Source: Cyclobacteriaceae bacterium
GTDB lineage: Bacteria; Bacteroidota; Bacteroidia; Cytophagales; Cyclobacteriaceae
DNA: 64,000 bases
Direction of reading: 5' to 3'
Assembly: GCA_028285685.1 (NCBI GenBank)
Contig: JANQOR010000006.1
Location: 53,437-117,436, forward strand
Shown here: positions 16,634 through 25,286 of the stretch, in pieces
Numbering within the stretch: the first letter of the stretch is position 1
Layout: every line of letters begins with the position of its first letter
Program-made: the position numbers and the translations under genes
The notes under the pieces: model-generated
The model's database searches: none
What the model was told of the DNA's origin: nothing
What the model saw: only the letters and a program-made list of their open reading frames with translations

Positions 16634-18790
16634 TTATAGATTCGGTAATTGGCTTATCGATTTGTTCTTAGCCAACGTGAAGAACACACCTAAAAACAGG
16701 AATCTCTTGGCTGGTTGTTTAATCGCTCTACGAGCATAGACGCCTGCATCATCTGGCCGATCCGTATATTCATAACCGAAAATGTTGTCGAACCCAAGGA
16801 CATTGTTCACCATGGCGTGAACGATAATCTGATTGCTGTACAGATAGCTTATGTTGAAGCTGAGGTCATGGAAGTTTGGCGTTTTTCCGCCCAGGAACTC
16901 CTCCTCGTTCAGGTCATTGTACCGCCGTTGGCTTGCAAAAGAGTACGTTAAGCCAAGCTGGCTTTTTATAGACTGTACAAAGCGTTTCCCAACCACGGAG
17001 AAATTGTGAGTTGAAACGAAGGGTGGTCGAAATGCTCCCGGATAATCCCTATAATTCCGTTCGGAATTCAAGTAGGAATAACTAACCCAATAGTCAGTAT
17101 TGTTGAATGTTCTGGAATCTCGCCAAAAAAGGTCGAGCCCTTCCGCAAAGCCGTCACCATCGAAGCTAAATGTAGAGGGATCATATTGATCCGAAAACCT
17201 GGTGAGGTTCGAGTAATCTTTTCGGTAAATCTCCACCCGAAAGGACCTGCCATCACCCAGCCATTGATAGTTGGCGATGTAGTGTCTCGCAAGCTCCTGA
17301 TCTGCATCGTTGAGTCTATAAATTGTGTTGTTGGACGGTGCTTGACGAAATGTTCCGTAAGCCAGAGACACCTGGCTCTTTTCACCCACTTTATAGGCAG
17401 CGGACAATCTTGGATTTATAGAGGTATTCCCAACAAGAGAATTGGTTTCGGCTCTTACTCCAGCCTTGAACGCAAGAGAGGAAGACAAATAACTTTCTGA
17501 TTCTACAAACCCTGCTGCAATAGTCTCATCAAATTCACTGTCAAGTGATTGTCCAAGATCATTTATTAACTGTTCATCACCTCTCCTGAGTAGTACCTCG
17601 CCACCAAATTTCAACGTGATTTGATCAGAGTGAATGTAATCCAGGACCAACTTTCCATGTCGTCCACTTATATCTTCCTCCCTGCTCTGACCCGCTTGTG
17701 AGGCAAAATCATTGCTCTCGGTGAATGAAGTACCGACGTGTATTCCCCATTTGTCAGAAAGGACTTCTCGAAATGAGGTATTAAAATAGAGGTAATCATT
17801 AGTCACCTGAGTAGGTAGCAATGTCTCAGGGTTTGCAATATCTCGCTCATACAGATCCATTTCTGATGTACTCATGTTCGAATAGATCTTGAGAAAGCCA
17901 GTTTTGCTCGTCTTCAGCCGATAAGCGAAATTTCCGTTGTAATCAGTTGGAGCTTTGTCCCAATTGATGTTTTGGTTGACCAATGCAAAATATGGTGTCA
18001 GGTTCGTGTATTGGATCTTCCCGGCAAATGAAGAATTTTTCCAAACTGAAGTATGCGAAACGTCCGCACCAACCGACATAAGTGAGAGATCTGTCCTGGT
18101 TAGCTCAGCCAGGTCTTTCGATTTCAAGATCAATGCTGAGGAGAGCGCCTGTCCATATTCTGCTGAGTAACCACCGGTGGAAAAACTCATGCCTTTGAAC
18201 ATAAAAGGGGAAAACCGACTGCGACCTGGAGTATTTGGTGCCGATGGGCTGTATTCGTTGTGAACGATCATTCCATCAATAAATGTTTTCGTCTCTCTAC
18301 CTTCACCACCACGGACAAACAGTCGACCTGTTTCACCCACTGTTTGTGTTCCGGGAAGTGTGTTTAGAGCGCCTGGAATGTCAGCGCTTGAACCTGCAGT
18401 CGTCACAATATCCAGGGAGTTCAGAACCACCTGCTTACTTTCATCAGAGGCATCAAATGATCCGGCAGTGATTACGACTGCATTTAATTTGTTGATTTTC
18501 TCCTTCAGTTGGATGTTCAGTTGAATATTATTCCTCTCATTATCCAGGAGAACTTTGTAATCATGAAATCCAATGAAACTTGCGACCAGAACCACTGAAT
18601 CGGAGACTTCTGTAGTAATTGAAAATTCTCCATTGATATCAGTGGTCGCCCCGTCATACGTACCCTCGATAAATACATTAACTCCCAAAAGGGGCTCACC
18701 CGATTTTTCCCTGATAAAGCCTCCAATCGTAATTTGACCTGCAGACTGGAGGCTTATTAGTGTAAGTAAAGAGAGGAATAGTGCCTTCAT
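16634..18790 (-). CDS. TonB-dependent outer-membrane receptor with CarboxypepD_reg domain
   Basis: A 718-residue receptor. The signal peptide (1-18) ends SAGQ. Residues about 19-105 are the carboxypeptidase-regulatory-like domain (GGFIREKSGEPLLGVNVFIE, then ATTDINGEFSI). The plug follows (about 110-240) with DIPGALNTLPGTQTVGETGR and LFVRGGEGRETKTFIDGM. The rest is a 22-strand-type barrel ending in KRFLFLGVFFTLAKNK. It is somewhat short for the family (usually 750-1000). The ligand is not evident, since no SusD-like partner is present, which argues against a classic glycan system. It heads an operon with the TPR protein and is divergent from the M20D gene (206 bases). Confidence 0.9.
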   Translation of the reverse strand: MKALFLSLLTLISLQSAGQITIGGFIREKSGEPLLGVNVFIEGTYDGATTDINGEFSITTEVSDSVVLVASFIGFHDYKVLLDNERNNIQLNIQLKEKINKLNAVVITAGSFDASDESKQVVLNSLDIVTTAGSSADIPGALNTLPGTQTVGETGRLFVRGGEGRETKTFIDGMIVHNEYSPSAPNTPGRSRFSPFMFKGMSFSTGGYSAEYGQALSSALILKSKDLAELTRTDLSLMSVGADVSHTSVWKNSSFAGKIQYTNLTPYFALVNQNINWDKAPTDYNGNFAYRLKTSKTGFLKIYSNMSTSEMDLYERDIANPETLLPTQVTNDYLYFNTSFREVLSDKWGIHVGTSFTESNDFASQAGQSREEDISGRHGKLVLDYIHSDQITLKFGGEVLLRRGDEQLINDLGQSLDSEFDETIAAGFVESESYLSSSLAFKAGVRAETNSLVGNTSINPRLSAAYKVGEKSQVSLAYGTFRQAPSNNTIYRLNDADQELARHYIANYQWLGDGRSFRVEIYRKDYSNLTRFSDQYDPSTFSFDGDGFAEGLDLFWRDSRTFNNTDYWVSYSYLNSERNYRDYPGAFRPPFVSTHNFSVVGKRFVQSIKSQLGLTYSFASQRRYNDLNEEEFLGGKTPNFHDLSFNISYLYSNQIIVHAMVNNVLGFDNIFGYEYTDRPDDAGVYARRAIKQPAKRFLFLGVFFTLAKNKSISQLPNL

Positions 18791-18996
18791 TTCATTTTTG
18801 ACTTTTGAGTTCTAAGCCAAAAATCAAAGGAGTGATCACTGTTTACTAATAAGCTTTACCGAACTGTAGGATTTGAAGGATGAGTTGTCGACTAACAAAC
18901 TGCGAATGACTGGCTAAATGGGTTTCACCAGATTTCTATAAATTGAGGCTTCCAATTATTGACTTGATTTTCGAATAACCTAGATACCCAAAAAGA

Positions 18997-20289
18997 ATGA
19001 TGAAAAAAATTCTCACACTTGTATTGGTGAGCGGCCTAATATTGACTGTATCAGCTCAGAAATTTGATAAAAAAATTGAAAAACTTGCTTCAAAGTATGA
19101 AAAGGAAGCCATTGAGCTACGACACTGGTTCCATCAAAATGCTGAGCTAAGTAATCGTGAATTCAAAACCTCCGAACGTATCGCGGCCACACTGCGTGAA
19201 ATCGGACTAGAACCTCAGACCGGAATTGCAAAGACAGGTGTAGTTGCCATACTGAAGGGAGGAAAGCCTGGACCGGTTGTAGGTTTACGAGCAGACATTG
19301 ATGGTCTGCCGGTAAAAGAACGAGTTGATATCCCCTGGGCCTCCAAGCAAATGGGAGAATACAATGGAGAAGAAGTTCCTGTCATGCATGCTTGTGGACA
19401 TGATACTCACATTGGTGTTTTGCTTGGGGTGGCTAAAATGTTGTATGAGATGAGGGATGAAATTCCTGGGACGGTAAAATTCATCTTTCAGCCTGCAGAG
19501 GAAGGAGCTCCTCCAGGTGAAGAAGGCGGTGCCAAGCTGATGGTAAAGGAAGGAGTCTTAAAAAATCCCGATGTAGAAGTCATTTTTGGCCTTCACATCA
19601 GTTCTGATACGCAGGTTGGGAGAATCGAAACGAGGCCTCGTGGTCTGCTGGCAGCGGTTAATTCCTTCCGAATCGATATAAAGGGTGTTCAATCACACGG
19701 ATCTGCACCATGGTCAGGGATCGATCCAATCGTGACCGCTTCGCAGATGGTTAATTCTATACAAACGATTGTAAGCAGAAGCATTAAACTAACCGATGCT
19801 GCAGCGGTCGTGACCGTTGGTGCGATACATAGTGGAGTCCGAAGTAACATCATTCCCGAGACCGCCTACATGCTCGGTACGATACGTACCCTTGATGCTG
19901 AGCATAGGACTCTAGTACATAAGCGCTTGAGAGAAATTGTTCAAAACATTGCAGAAGCCAACAATGCGGAGGCCACCGTTTTCATAAATGAGGGATATCC
20001 GATAACCTTTAACGATCCTGACCTATTCGATCAAATGCTTCCAACGCTTAATCGAATTTCTGATAATAAGGTAGACCTTGTTCCTGCAATCACGGGAGCT
20101 GAGGATTTTTCCTTTTTCCAGGAGCAAGTTCCCGGGCTTTTCTATTTTATCGGCGGATGTCCGGAAGGTTCGGATCCAAAGAAAGCCGCACCTCACCACA
20201 CACCGGACTTCTATGTGGATGATTCAGGCATGATCTTGGGAATGAAGGCAATGTGTGCGCTGACCCTAGATTATATGAGCAGCAAATAA
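18997..20289 (+). CDS. Exported M20D amidohydrolase (hippurate/IAA-amino-acid hydrolase-like)
   Basis: A 430-residue metallo-amidohydrolase. A signal peptide (1-20) ends TVSAQ. M20D signatures are present: LRHWFHQNAELSNREFKT near the N-terminus, GLRADIDGLPV (D100/D102 region), HACGHDTHIG with C133 and H135 as metal ligands, FQPAEEGAPPGEEGGA (catalytic Glu pair), FGLHIS, and the C-terminal GAEDFSFF and PHHTPDFYVDD. Family members cleave N-acyl amino acids such as hippurate or auxin conjugates. The signal peptide places it in the periplasm. It is followed after 54 bases by the 889-residue protein on the same strand, a possible operon. Confidence 0.88.
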   Translation: MMKKILTLVLVSGLILTVSAQKFDKKIEKLASKYEKEAIELRHWFHQNAELSNREFKTSERIAATLREIGLEPQTGIAKTGVVAILKGGKPGPVVGLRADIDGLPVKERVDIPWASKQMGEYNGEEVPVMHACGHDTHIGVLLGVAKMLYEMRDEIPGTVKFIFQPAEEGAPPGEEGGAKLMVKEGVLKNPDVEVIFGLHISSDTQVGRIETRPRGLLAAVNSFRIDIKGVQSHGSAPWSGIDPIVTASQMVNSIQTIVSRSIKLTDAAAVVTVGAIHSGVRSNIIPETAYMLGTIRTLDAEHRTLVHKRLREIVQNIAEANNAEATVFINEGYPITFNDPDLFDQMLPTLNRISDNKVDLVPAITGAEDFSFFQEQVPGLFYFIGGCPEGSDPKKAAPHHTPDFYVDDSGMILGMKAMCALTLDYMSSK

Positions 20290-20343
20290 TAATACCGGAT
20301 GATCTGAGTTAATTTTGATAGCTGGTTTGTCAACCGATTTCAC

Positions 20344-23013
20344 TTGAAAAAATTACTCATCATCATCGCTGTCCTTCTTCTGATTGGAGCTGGGTACTTC
20401 ACCTATGATAGATGGGTGAAACATTCAGATTTGGTTGCCTGGAATTTTGTCCCATCTGATGCTGCTATAGTCTTCGAACTCGATCTGATTGAGGATGTTG
20501 AGAACCTTCGAAGTAATGTTGCCTGGAAAAACCTCGGCGAAACAGAGGCAATCGAAGGCCTTGGCAAAACACTATCATTTCTCGACTCGATCAATGGAGA
20601 TGGAGGTTTTTCGGCCATTTTTAAAAAAATGCCAGCTTTGATTTCGCTGCACAAAGTGTCTAGCTCATCTATGGATTTTTTGCTGATCAGTGAGATTCAA
20701 AATATTTCGCAGAATACGTTCATCAGCACAGCGATTGACCGGTTAAAAAAATCAGGTTACAAATTCAAAACGAGAACATATAGTGGATTCAAAATCAGTG
20801 AAATTGGCGAGGGAGAAGACACATTCACTTATATCTTCTACAAGAATTTCTTTCTTTCAAGTTTCACACCATATCTGGTTGAGGATGCAATCAGGACAAT
20901 TGAAGACCCCGAACTAAAATCATTTTCCGAAAGCTATCCCTTAAGCAACGCCGGAAGCATACATGTGAACTTCAAAGAGATGGGAAACCTAGTTGGTGCA
21001 CTCACCAAGACCAGAGTTGAACTTCCATTGAGTTCAGGTTCATATCAATTGGGGCTTGATTCAACGATCATAAATATCTCAGGAATTTCCCAGGTATCCG
21101 ACGATTGGGTCTCCACACATACAGAACCCCCAGGAAAATTCGAGATGACAGAGGTTATTCCCTCCAATACGTCCCTACTCTATCACATTACCTCCGCTGA
21201 CATGAGTCAGTGGAAAACTAGTCAAACAACTTACCTCGCTAAGGAACCAGGGACACTTAGGTTTCGCGATTCGCTAAAAACCACCCTTGACTTTGATGTG
21301 GAGCAGATTTACGATCTAATCGACGAGGAAATTGGATTTGCTACATTGGAATCCGGAAGGCCAGACGAGGTAAGCCAGCTACTCATATTGAAAGTCAAGA
21401 ATATTGGGGAGGCACTTTCCTACTTTTCACAACTCACCGAGCGGATTGCGTATGCTCGCGGAGATACTGTGTACACCGAGTCCTACAGTGAAAATGAAAT
21501 TCGTTTTCTCCCCATCGACAATTTTCCAGGCGCGGTTTTAGGAGAAATGGCCAAGGGGTTTGAACGATGTTTCTATATAAATAGCAGAAACTACCTCATC
21601 TTTTCCAACAATCTGCAGGAGCTCAAAAGTCTGGTGGGCTCTATTCAAGGTGAGGACACCTGGGGCAAGTCCATACCAATGAACGAATTCTTAACCAACA
21701 CCAATGCGGAGTCCAATGTGAGTTTGATCGTAAACCTACCAAGATTTTGGCCTAATCTAATTTCGAAAATGAAACCTGATTGGAGTTCGCACCTTCTAGC
21801 CAATCAGCACTCCTACAAAAAAACAGAGTTGGTTGCATTTCAGAACTCGTACCTGGAAGAGGAATATTTTACGAATGTCACCGTATCCCAATCGGTACAA
21901 AGAGCTCCATCAATCGCAAAAACCTCACCGGATAACGCTATAGCATTAACGAACATCATCACCACAAAACCATTTCTGATTCGAACACATGCACACAACT
22001 ACTTCGACATTCTGCTCCAGGATAGTGCATTTAACTTATACTATTTCGATCGAACACTTTCATCACTATGGGTGGAGCAATTAGAAGAAAGAATCACCAG
22101 TGAAATCCATGCGTTGGACTACTATCGGAATGGAAAGATCCAATACGCTTTTTCCACAACTTCCAAAGTTCATATAATTGATCGAACAGGTAGTTACATA
22201 CCGGGATATCCAAAAACATTGCCCAATTCCGCCAAGATCAGTCATTTCAGCTTAATCGATTACGATCGAAGTAGAAATTATCGCTTTGGCATAACTGATG
22301 TTGATGGCAAGGTCTATTTAACAGATAAAGATCTTAAGATACTGGAAGGATGGGATCCGATTCCCTATCAACGGCCGGCAGTTCAACCTCTGAGGCATTC
22401 GCGAATAGGCGGCAGAGACGTAATGATCTCAATCCAGGAAAACGGAATTATAAACATGACGAACCGAAGAGGGCAAAAGTTAAACGGCTTCCCGTTCGAC
22501 CTTCAGGCACCTTTGGGAGATAACTACTTTCTGAACGCCTCTAATTCTCTTGGAAGATCGTCCCTCACAACCATATCCAATCAGGGAGAATTGGTGGAGA
22601 TAAACCTGGAAGGAATCGTCATAAACAGAGATCAGCTCATCAAGTCGTCTCCCGAAACCAATTTTCAGCTCGTGACGGACAGGGGCGGCAAGTCTTTTAT
22701 AATCGTTAGAAAAGAGGGAAACACCTTCGAGATTCTTGATGCTACAGGTAATCTTCTTTTTTCTAAAAATTACCTTTCTCAGGGCGAGATCCTCATTCAG
22801 TATTATCAGCTCGGTGCAGGGAAGGACTTGATCGTCCTCACAGATTCTGCTTTTGAAACCCTGTACATATATGACAAATCCGGAAACTTGGTTACTGGCA
22901 ATCCGATCAAATCATCAAACGAAGTTAGCATCGTCTATTCCTCATCAAAAAAAGAACTCCAGGTCTACACCACTTCTGGCTTTGACCTGGAGTTTTATCA
23001 GTTCAATTATTAG
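20344..23013 (+). CDS. Large membrane-anchored protein of unknown function with C-terminal propeller-like repeats
   Basis: An 889-residue protein starting at TTG 20344; no ATG fits, and MKKLLIIIAVLLLIGAGY right after it makes a convincing N-terminal TM anchor (residues 4-20). The next ~500 residues read like a DUF3352-type substrate-free domain: SDAAIVFELDLIEDVENLRS, repeated 'F.SSFTPYLVEDAI' and 'YLIFSNNLQELKSLV' segments. From about 520 there are repeated short strands with G-x-P motifs (YIPGYPKTLPNSAK, KLNGFPFDLQAPLG, LVTGNPIKSS), which suggests a beta-propeller. No catalytic motif is visible. It probably faces the periplasm. Convergent with the MATE gene, three bases apart. Confidence 0.6.
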   Translation: MKKLLIIIAVLLLIGAGYFTYDRWVKHSDLVAWNFVPSDAAIVFELDLIEDVENLRSNVAWKNLGETEAIEGLGKTLSFLDSINGDGGFSAIFKKMPALISLHKVSSSSMDFLLISEIQNISQNTFISTAIDRLKKSGYKFKTRTYSGFKISEIGEGEDTFTYIFYKNFFLSSFTPYLVEDAIRTIEDPELKSFSESYPLSNAGSIHVNFKEMGNLVGALTKTRVELPLSSGSYQLGLDSTIINISGISQVSDDWVSTHTEPPGKFEMTEVIPSNTSLLYHITSADMSQWKTSQTTYLAKEPGTLRFRDSLKTTLDFDVEQIYDLIDEEIGFATLESGRPDEVSQLLILKVKNIGEALSYFSQLTERIAYARGDTVYTESYSENEIRFLPIDNFPGAVLGEMAKGFERCFYINSRNYLIFSNNLQELKSLVGSIQGEDTWGKSIPMNEFLTNTNAESNVSLIVNLPRFWPNLISKMKPDWSSHLLANQHSYKKTELVAFQNSYLEEEYFTNVTVSQSVQRAPSIAKTSPDNAIALTNIITTKPFLIRTHAHNYFDILLQDSAFNLYYFDRTLSSLWVEQLEERITSEIHALDYYRNGKIQYAFSTTSKVHIIDRTGSYIPGYPKTLPNSAKISHFSLIDYDRSRNYRFGITDVDGKVYLTDKDLKILEGWDPIPYQRPAVQPLRHSRIGGRDVMISIQENGIINMTNRRGQKLNGFPFDLQAPLGDNYFLNASNSLGRSSLTTISNQGELVEINLEGIVINRDQLIKSSPETNFQLVTDRGGKSFIIVRKEGNTFEILDATGNLLFSKNYLSQGEILIQYYQLGAGKDLIVLTDSAFETLYIYDKSGNLVTGNPIKSSNEVSIVYSSSKKELQVYTTSGFDLEFYQFNY

Positions 23014-23016
23014 TCT

Positions 23017-24423
23017 CTATACCTGGACAGTTTTCCACTTTCCTCTTTTGAAAAGGTATATAGCCACGATTGCATACAAGCTGTGAGCAAAGGCAATACA
23101 GAAAAAGACTCCGTTGCTCTCCCAACCTAAATTGACAGATAGCACATAAGCCAAAGGAATCTGGATAAACCAAAATACAACCAAACTGATGTACATTGGC
23201 GTTCTAGTATCTCCCGACCCGTTAAAGGCCTGACCCACAACCATCCCGTAGGCAAAAAATATGTAGCCAAAGCAGATGATCCTGAGTGCGTTTATTCCTG
23301 TTTCTTTCACCATCCCTTCTGCTCCAAAAATCCTGAAGATAGGATCGGCCAGAATGAAAAAGATGATCGCGATGACCACCAGAAAGATGGTATTCCACAA
23401 CGCTGTTCGCCAAACAGAAGTCTCCGCTCGATCCGGATTTCCAGCTCCAAGGTTTTGACCCACTAAAGTCGCAGCTGCATTTGCCATACCCCAAGAAGGT
23501 AGCAACGTAAAGACAATCACACGGAAAGCAATTGTATACCCAGCCAAGGCATCCGACCCAAAAAGGGAAATCACACGTACCAGGAAGATCCAGCTCGCAG
23601 ATTCTATCAGAAACTGCCCTATACCTCCGGCGGAAACCACGATCAGCTCTTTGACCGTTTTCACTCGTATCACAAGATTTTCCCATCCAACCTTAATGAT
23701 CGATTTGCCATTAAAAAGATGAAACAACTGATACAAAACACCGATGGATCGTCCCGTGGTAGTTGCAATAGCAGCTCCCTCCACTCCAAAAGCTGGAACA
23801 GGTCCAAAGCCGAAAATAAACAATGGATCCAGAACAATGTTGAGTCCATTGGCGATCCAAAGAGATCGCATGGCTATCGAGGCATCTCCAGCACCTCTGA
23901 AAATCCCGTTGATTAGGAAAATCAGAATGATGCTCAGATTTCCTGCATACATAATCCTCGTATAGCCGACTCCTTCTTCGATAAGCTCAGGCTCGCCGCC
24001 CATAAGGCCAAGAATCTTGTCAGCAAAGATGAATCCAGGAACACCTAGAACCACTCCTACTGCTACTGACAACAGAATGGCCTGAAAAGCGGCATTAGCT
24101 GCCTTTTTGAAATTCTTCTCACCGACCCGTCTTGCTACTACAGCTGTCACGGCCATACTTAGTCCGACAGCGATGGAATAGATTATCATTAGTACAGACT
24201 CTGTTAGTCCAACCGTCGCAACTGCATTAACGCTAACTTGTGAAACGAAAAATACGTCCACAACCGCGAAAAGAGATTCCATGATCATCTCGGCAATCAT
24301 GGGTATTGACAATAAGATGATCGCCCGATTGATGTTGCCGGTGGTGAATTCCTTTTCTTCACCCTTAAGTGCCATCATCAAAAGATTGAAAACTCTACGA
24401 ATAGAATAGTTAGATTTTGTCAT
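23017..24423 (-). CDS. MATE-family multidrug/Na+ efflux transporter
   Basis: A 468-residue inner-membrane protein with about twelve hydrophobic segments arranged as two homologous halves. MATE features include IILLSIPMIAEMIMESLFAV (TM1), VARRVGEKNFKKAANAAF after TM3, the mid-protein repeat SWGMANAAATLVGQNLGAGN, and AYGMVVGQAFNGSGDTRTP near the end. These transporters export cationic drugs in exchange for Na+ or H+. The gene has a 210-base upstream region that includes a short open frame ending directly at a hairpin (24498-24577), possibly a leader. LysE-type exporter gene upstream on the same strand. Confidence 0.92.
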   Translation of the reverse strand: MTKSNYSIRRVFNLLMMALKGEEKEFTTGNINRAIILLSIPMIAEMIMESLFAVVDVFFVSQVSVNAVATVGLTESVLMIIYSIAVGLSMAVTAVVARRVGEKNFKKAANAAFQAILLSVAVGVVLGVPGFIFADKILGLMGGEPELIEEGVGYTRIMYAGNLSIILIFLINGIFRGAGDASIAMRSLWIANGLNIVLDPLFIFGFGPVPAFGVEGAAIATTTGRSIGVLYQLFHLFNGKSIIKVGWENLVIRVKTVKELIVVSAGGIGQFLIESASWIFLVRVISLFGSDALAGYTIAFRVIVFTLLPSWGMANAAATLVGQNLGAGNPDRAETSVWRTALWNTIFLVVIAIIFFILADPIFRIFGAEGMVKETGINALRIICFGYIFFAYGMVVGQAFNGSGDTRTPMYISLVVFWFIQIPLAYVLSVNLGWESNGVFFCIAFAHSLYAIVAIYLFKRGKWKTVQV

Positions 24424-24497
24424 TTCTAAAATGAAATTAAAATGTTAGTGCCCCTTAGGGCCAATAAAAAAGTATGAAAATTGGAAAATGGATAAGG

Positions 24498-24577
24498 TCC
24501 CCCGTCAAAGGGGATTACGCTCCGATGGGTCGATTGAGTCGAAGCTTGATAAACACTATATCCAGTAGAGACTTCAT
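24498..24577 (-). promoter_or_regulatory. Possible leader peptide and hairpin upstream of the MATE gene
   Basis: A 20-codon frame starts at ATG 24577 (MKSLLDIVFIK..) and stops at TAA 24515. The next base begins a hairpin, TCCCC (24514-24510) with GGGGA (24502-24498). The arrangement of a tiny frame ending at a stem 75 bases before a transporter gene resembles translational attenuators of some drug-efflux genes. It could also be chance plus a weak terminator for the upstream lysE-like gene. Confidence 0.2.
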
Positions 24578-24633
24578 GATGCCGCAATGATAGATCAAAT
24601 ATTTCAAACCGCAGCGGATACGGATGAAAAAGT

Positions 24634-25251
24634 TTAAAGATAGTAAGAGACCCACTGGCCTAAATTCACGAGTCCCAGAAAAATGAAAAACACACCAGGT
24701 ATTACATTAACGATAGTACGATTGTTGGAGACCCTTGTAAATCTCTTTCCAATTCGAACGATAATGAACAGAAGAGTGAGCTCGCCCAGAAAGACACCTA
24801 GTACATAACTCCAATAGTTCATTCCCATGAGATTGATCAGGCCATTTACTTGCAGGTACGTGGTCCATCCAAGCCAGAAAGGCATTGCTAACGGGTTAAG
24901 TATGCCAAGAATCACTCCCTTTATAAACCCCGTCTTTTCGGAATCCACAGGCCTAACATCCGGTTCCGGCATTTTTGCACGCACTGAAACTACTCCAAGG
25001 GTCAAAAGAACAAGGGCGGCAATAAGGTAGAAGTAATTCGTGAATTCAAGTTGTTCTGCAAGGTAAATCTGGATCTGAACAGCTAGTGCGGCATAAGTAG
25101 TGTCGATCAGAGCAGCACCTAAGGATAAGGACAATGCACTTCTCACTTTCTTCTTCAGGGAGAGCTGCATCACGGTGATGTTGATAGTGGCAGGTGGAAT
25201 CGTCCCGACCAAACTGAGTCCAAAGGAAATCAAGAAAACTTGAAATATCAT
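24634..25251 (-). CDS. LysE-family exporter
   Basis: A 205-residue inner-membrane protein with about six TM helices. LysE/RhtB features are GLSLVGTIPPATINITVMQL (the family usually has a G.xPGPx motif here), SLSLGAALIDTTYAALAV and ILNPLAMPFWLGW (NP motif after TM3). Family members export amino acids such as lysine, threonine or leucine. The changed N-terminal motif fits the divergent Bacteroidota branch, and the substrate cannot be predicted. It stands 35 bases downstream of the DUF1501 gene on the same strand. Confidence 0.8.
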   Translation of the reverse strand: MIFQVFLISFGLSLVGTIPPATINITVMQLSLKKKVRSALSLSLGAALIDTTYAALAVQIQIYLAEQLEFTNYFYLIAALVLLTLGVVSVRAKMPEPDVRPVDSEKTGFIKGVILGILNPLAMPFWLGWTTYLQVNGLINLMGMNYWSYVLGVFLGELTLLFIIVRIGKRFTRVSNNRTIVNVIPGVFFIFLGLVNLGQWVSYYL

Positions 25252-25286
25252 CTAAGCGAAAGATAGAAAGGAATGAGGAATCAGAT

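Noticed and set aside
16634-18790. SusC-type polysaccharide utilisation receptor
   Set aside because: At 718 residues it is short for SusC and there is no SusD, glycoside hydrolase or sulfatase next to it.
23222-23686. 154-codon frame on the same strand as the MATE gene, other phase
   Set aside because: Rich in Cys, Trp and Gly in the way of out-of-frame membrane protein sequence.
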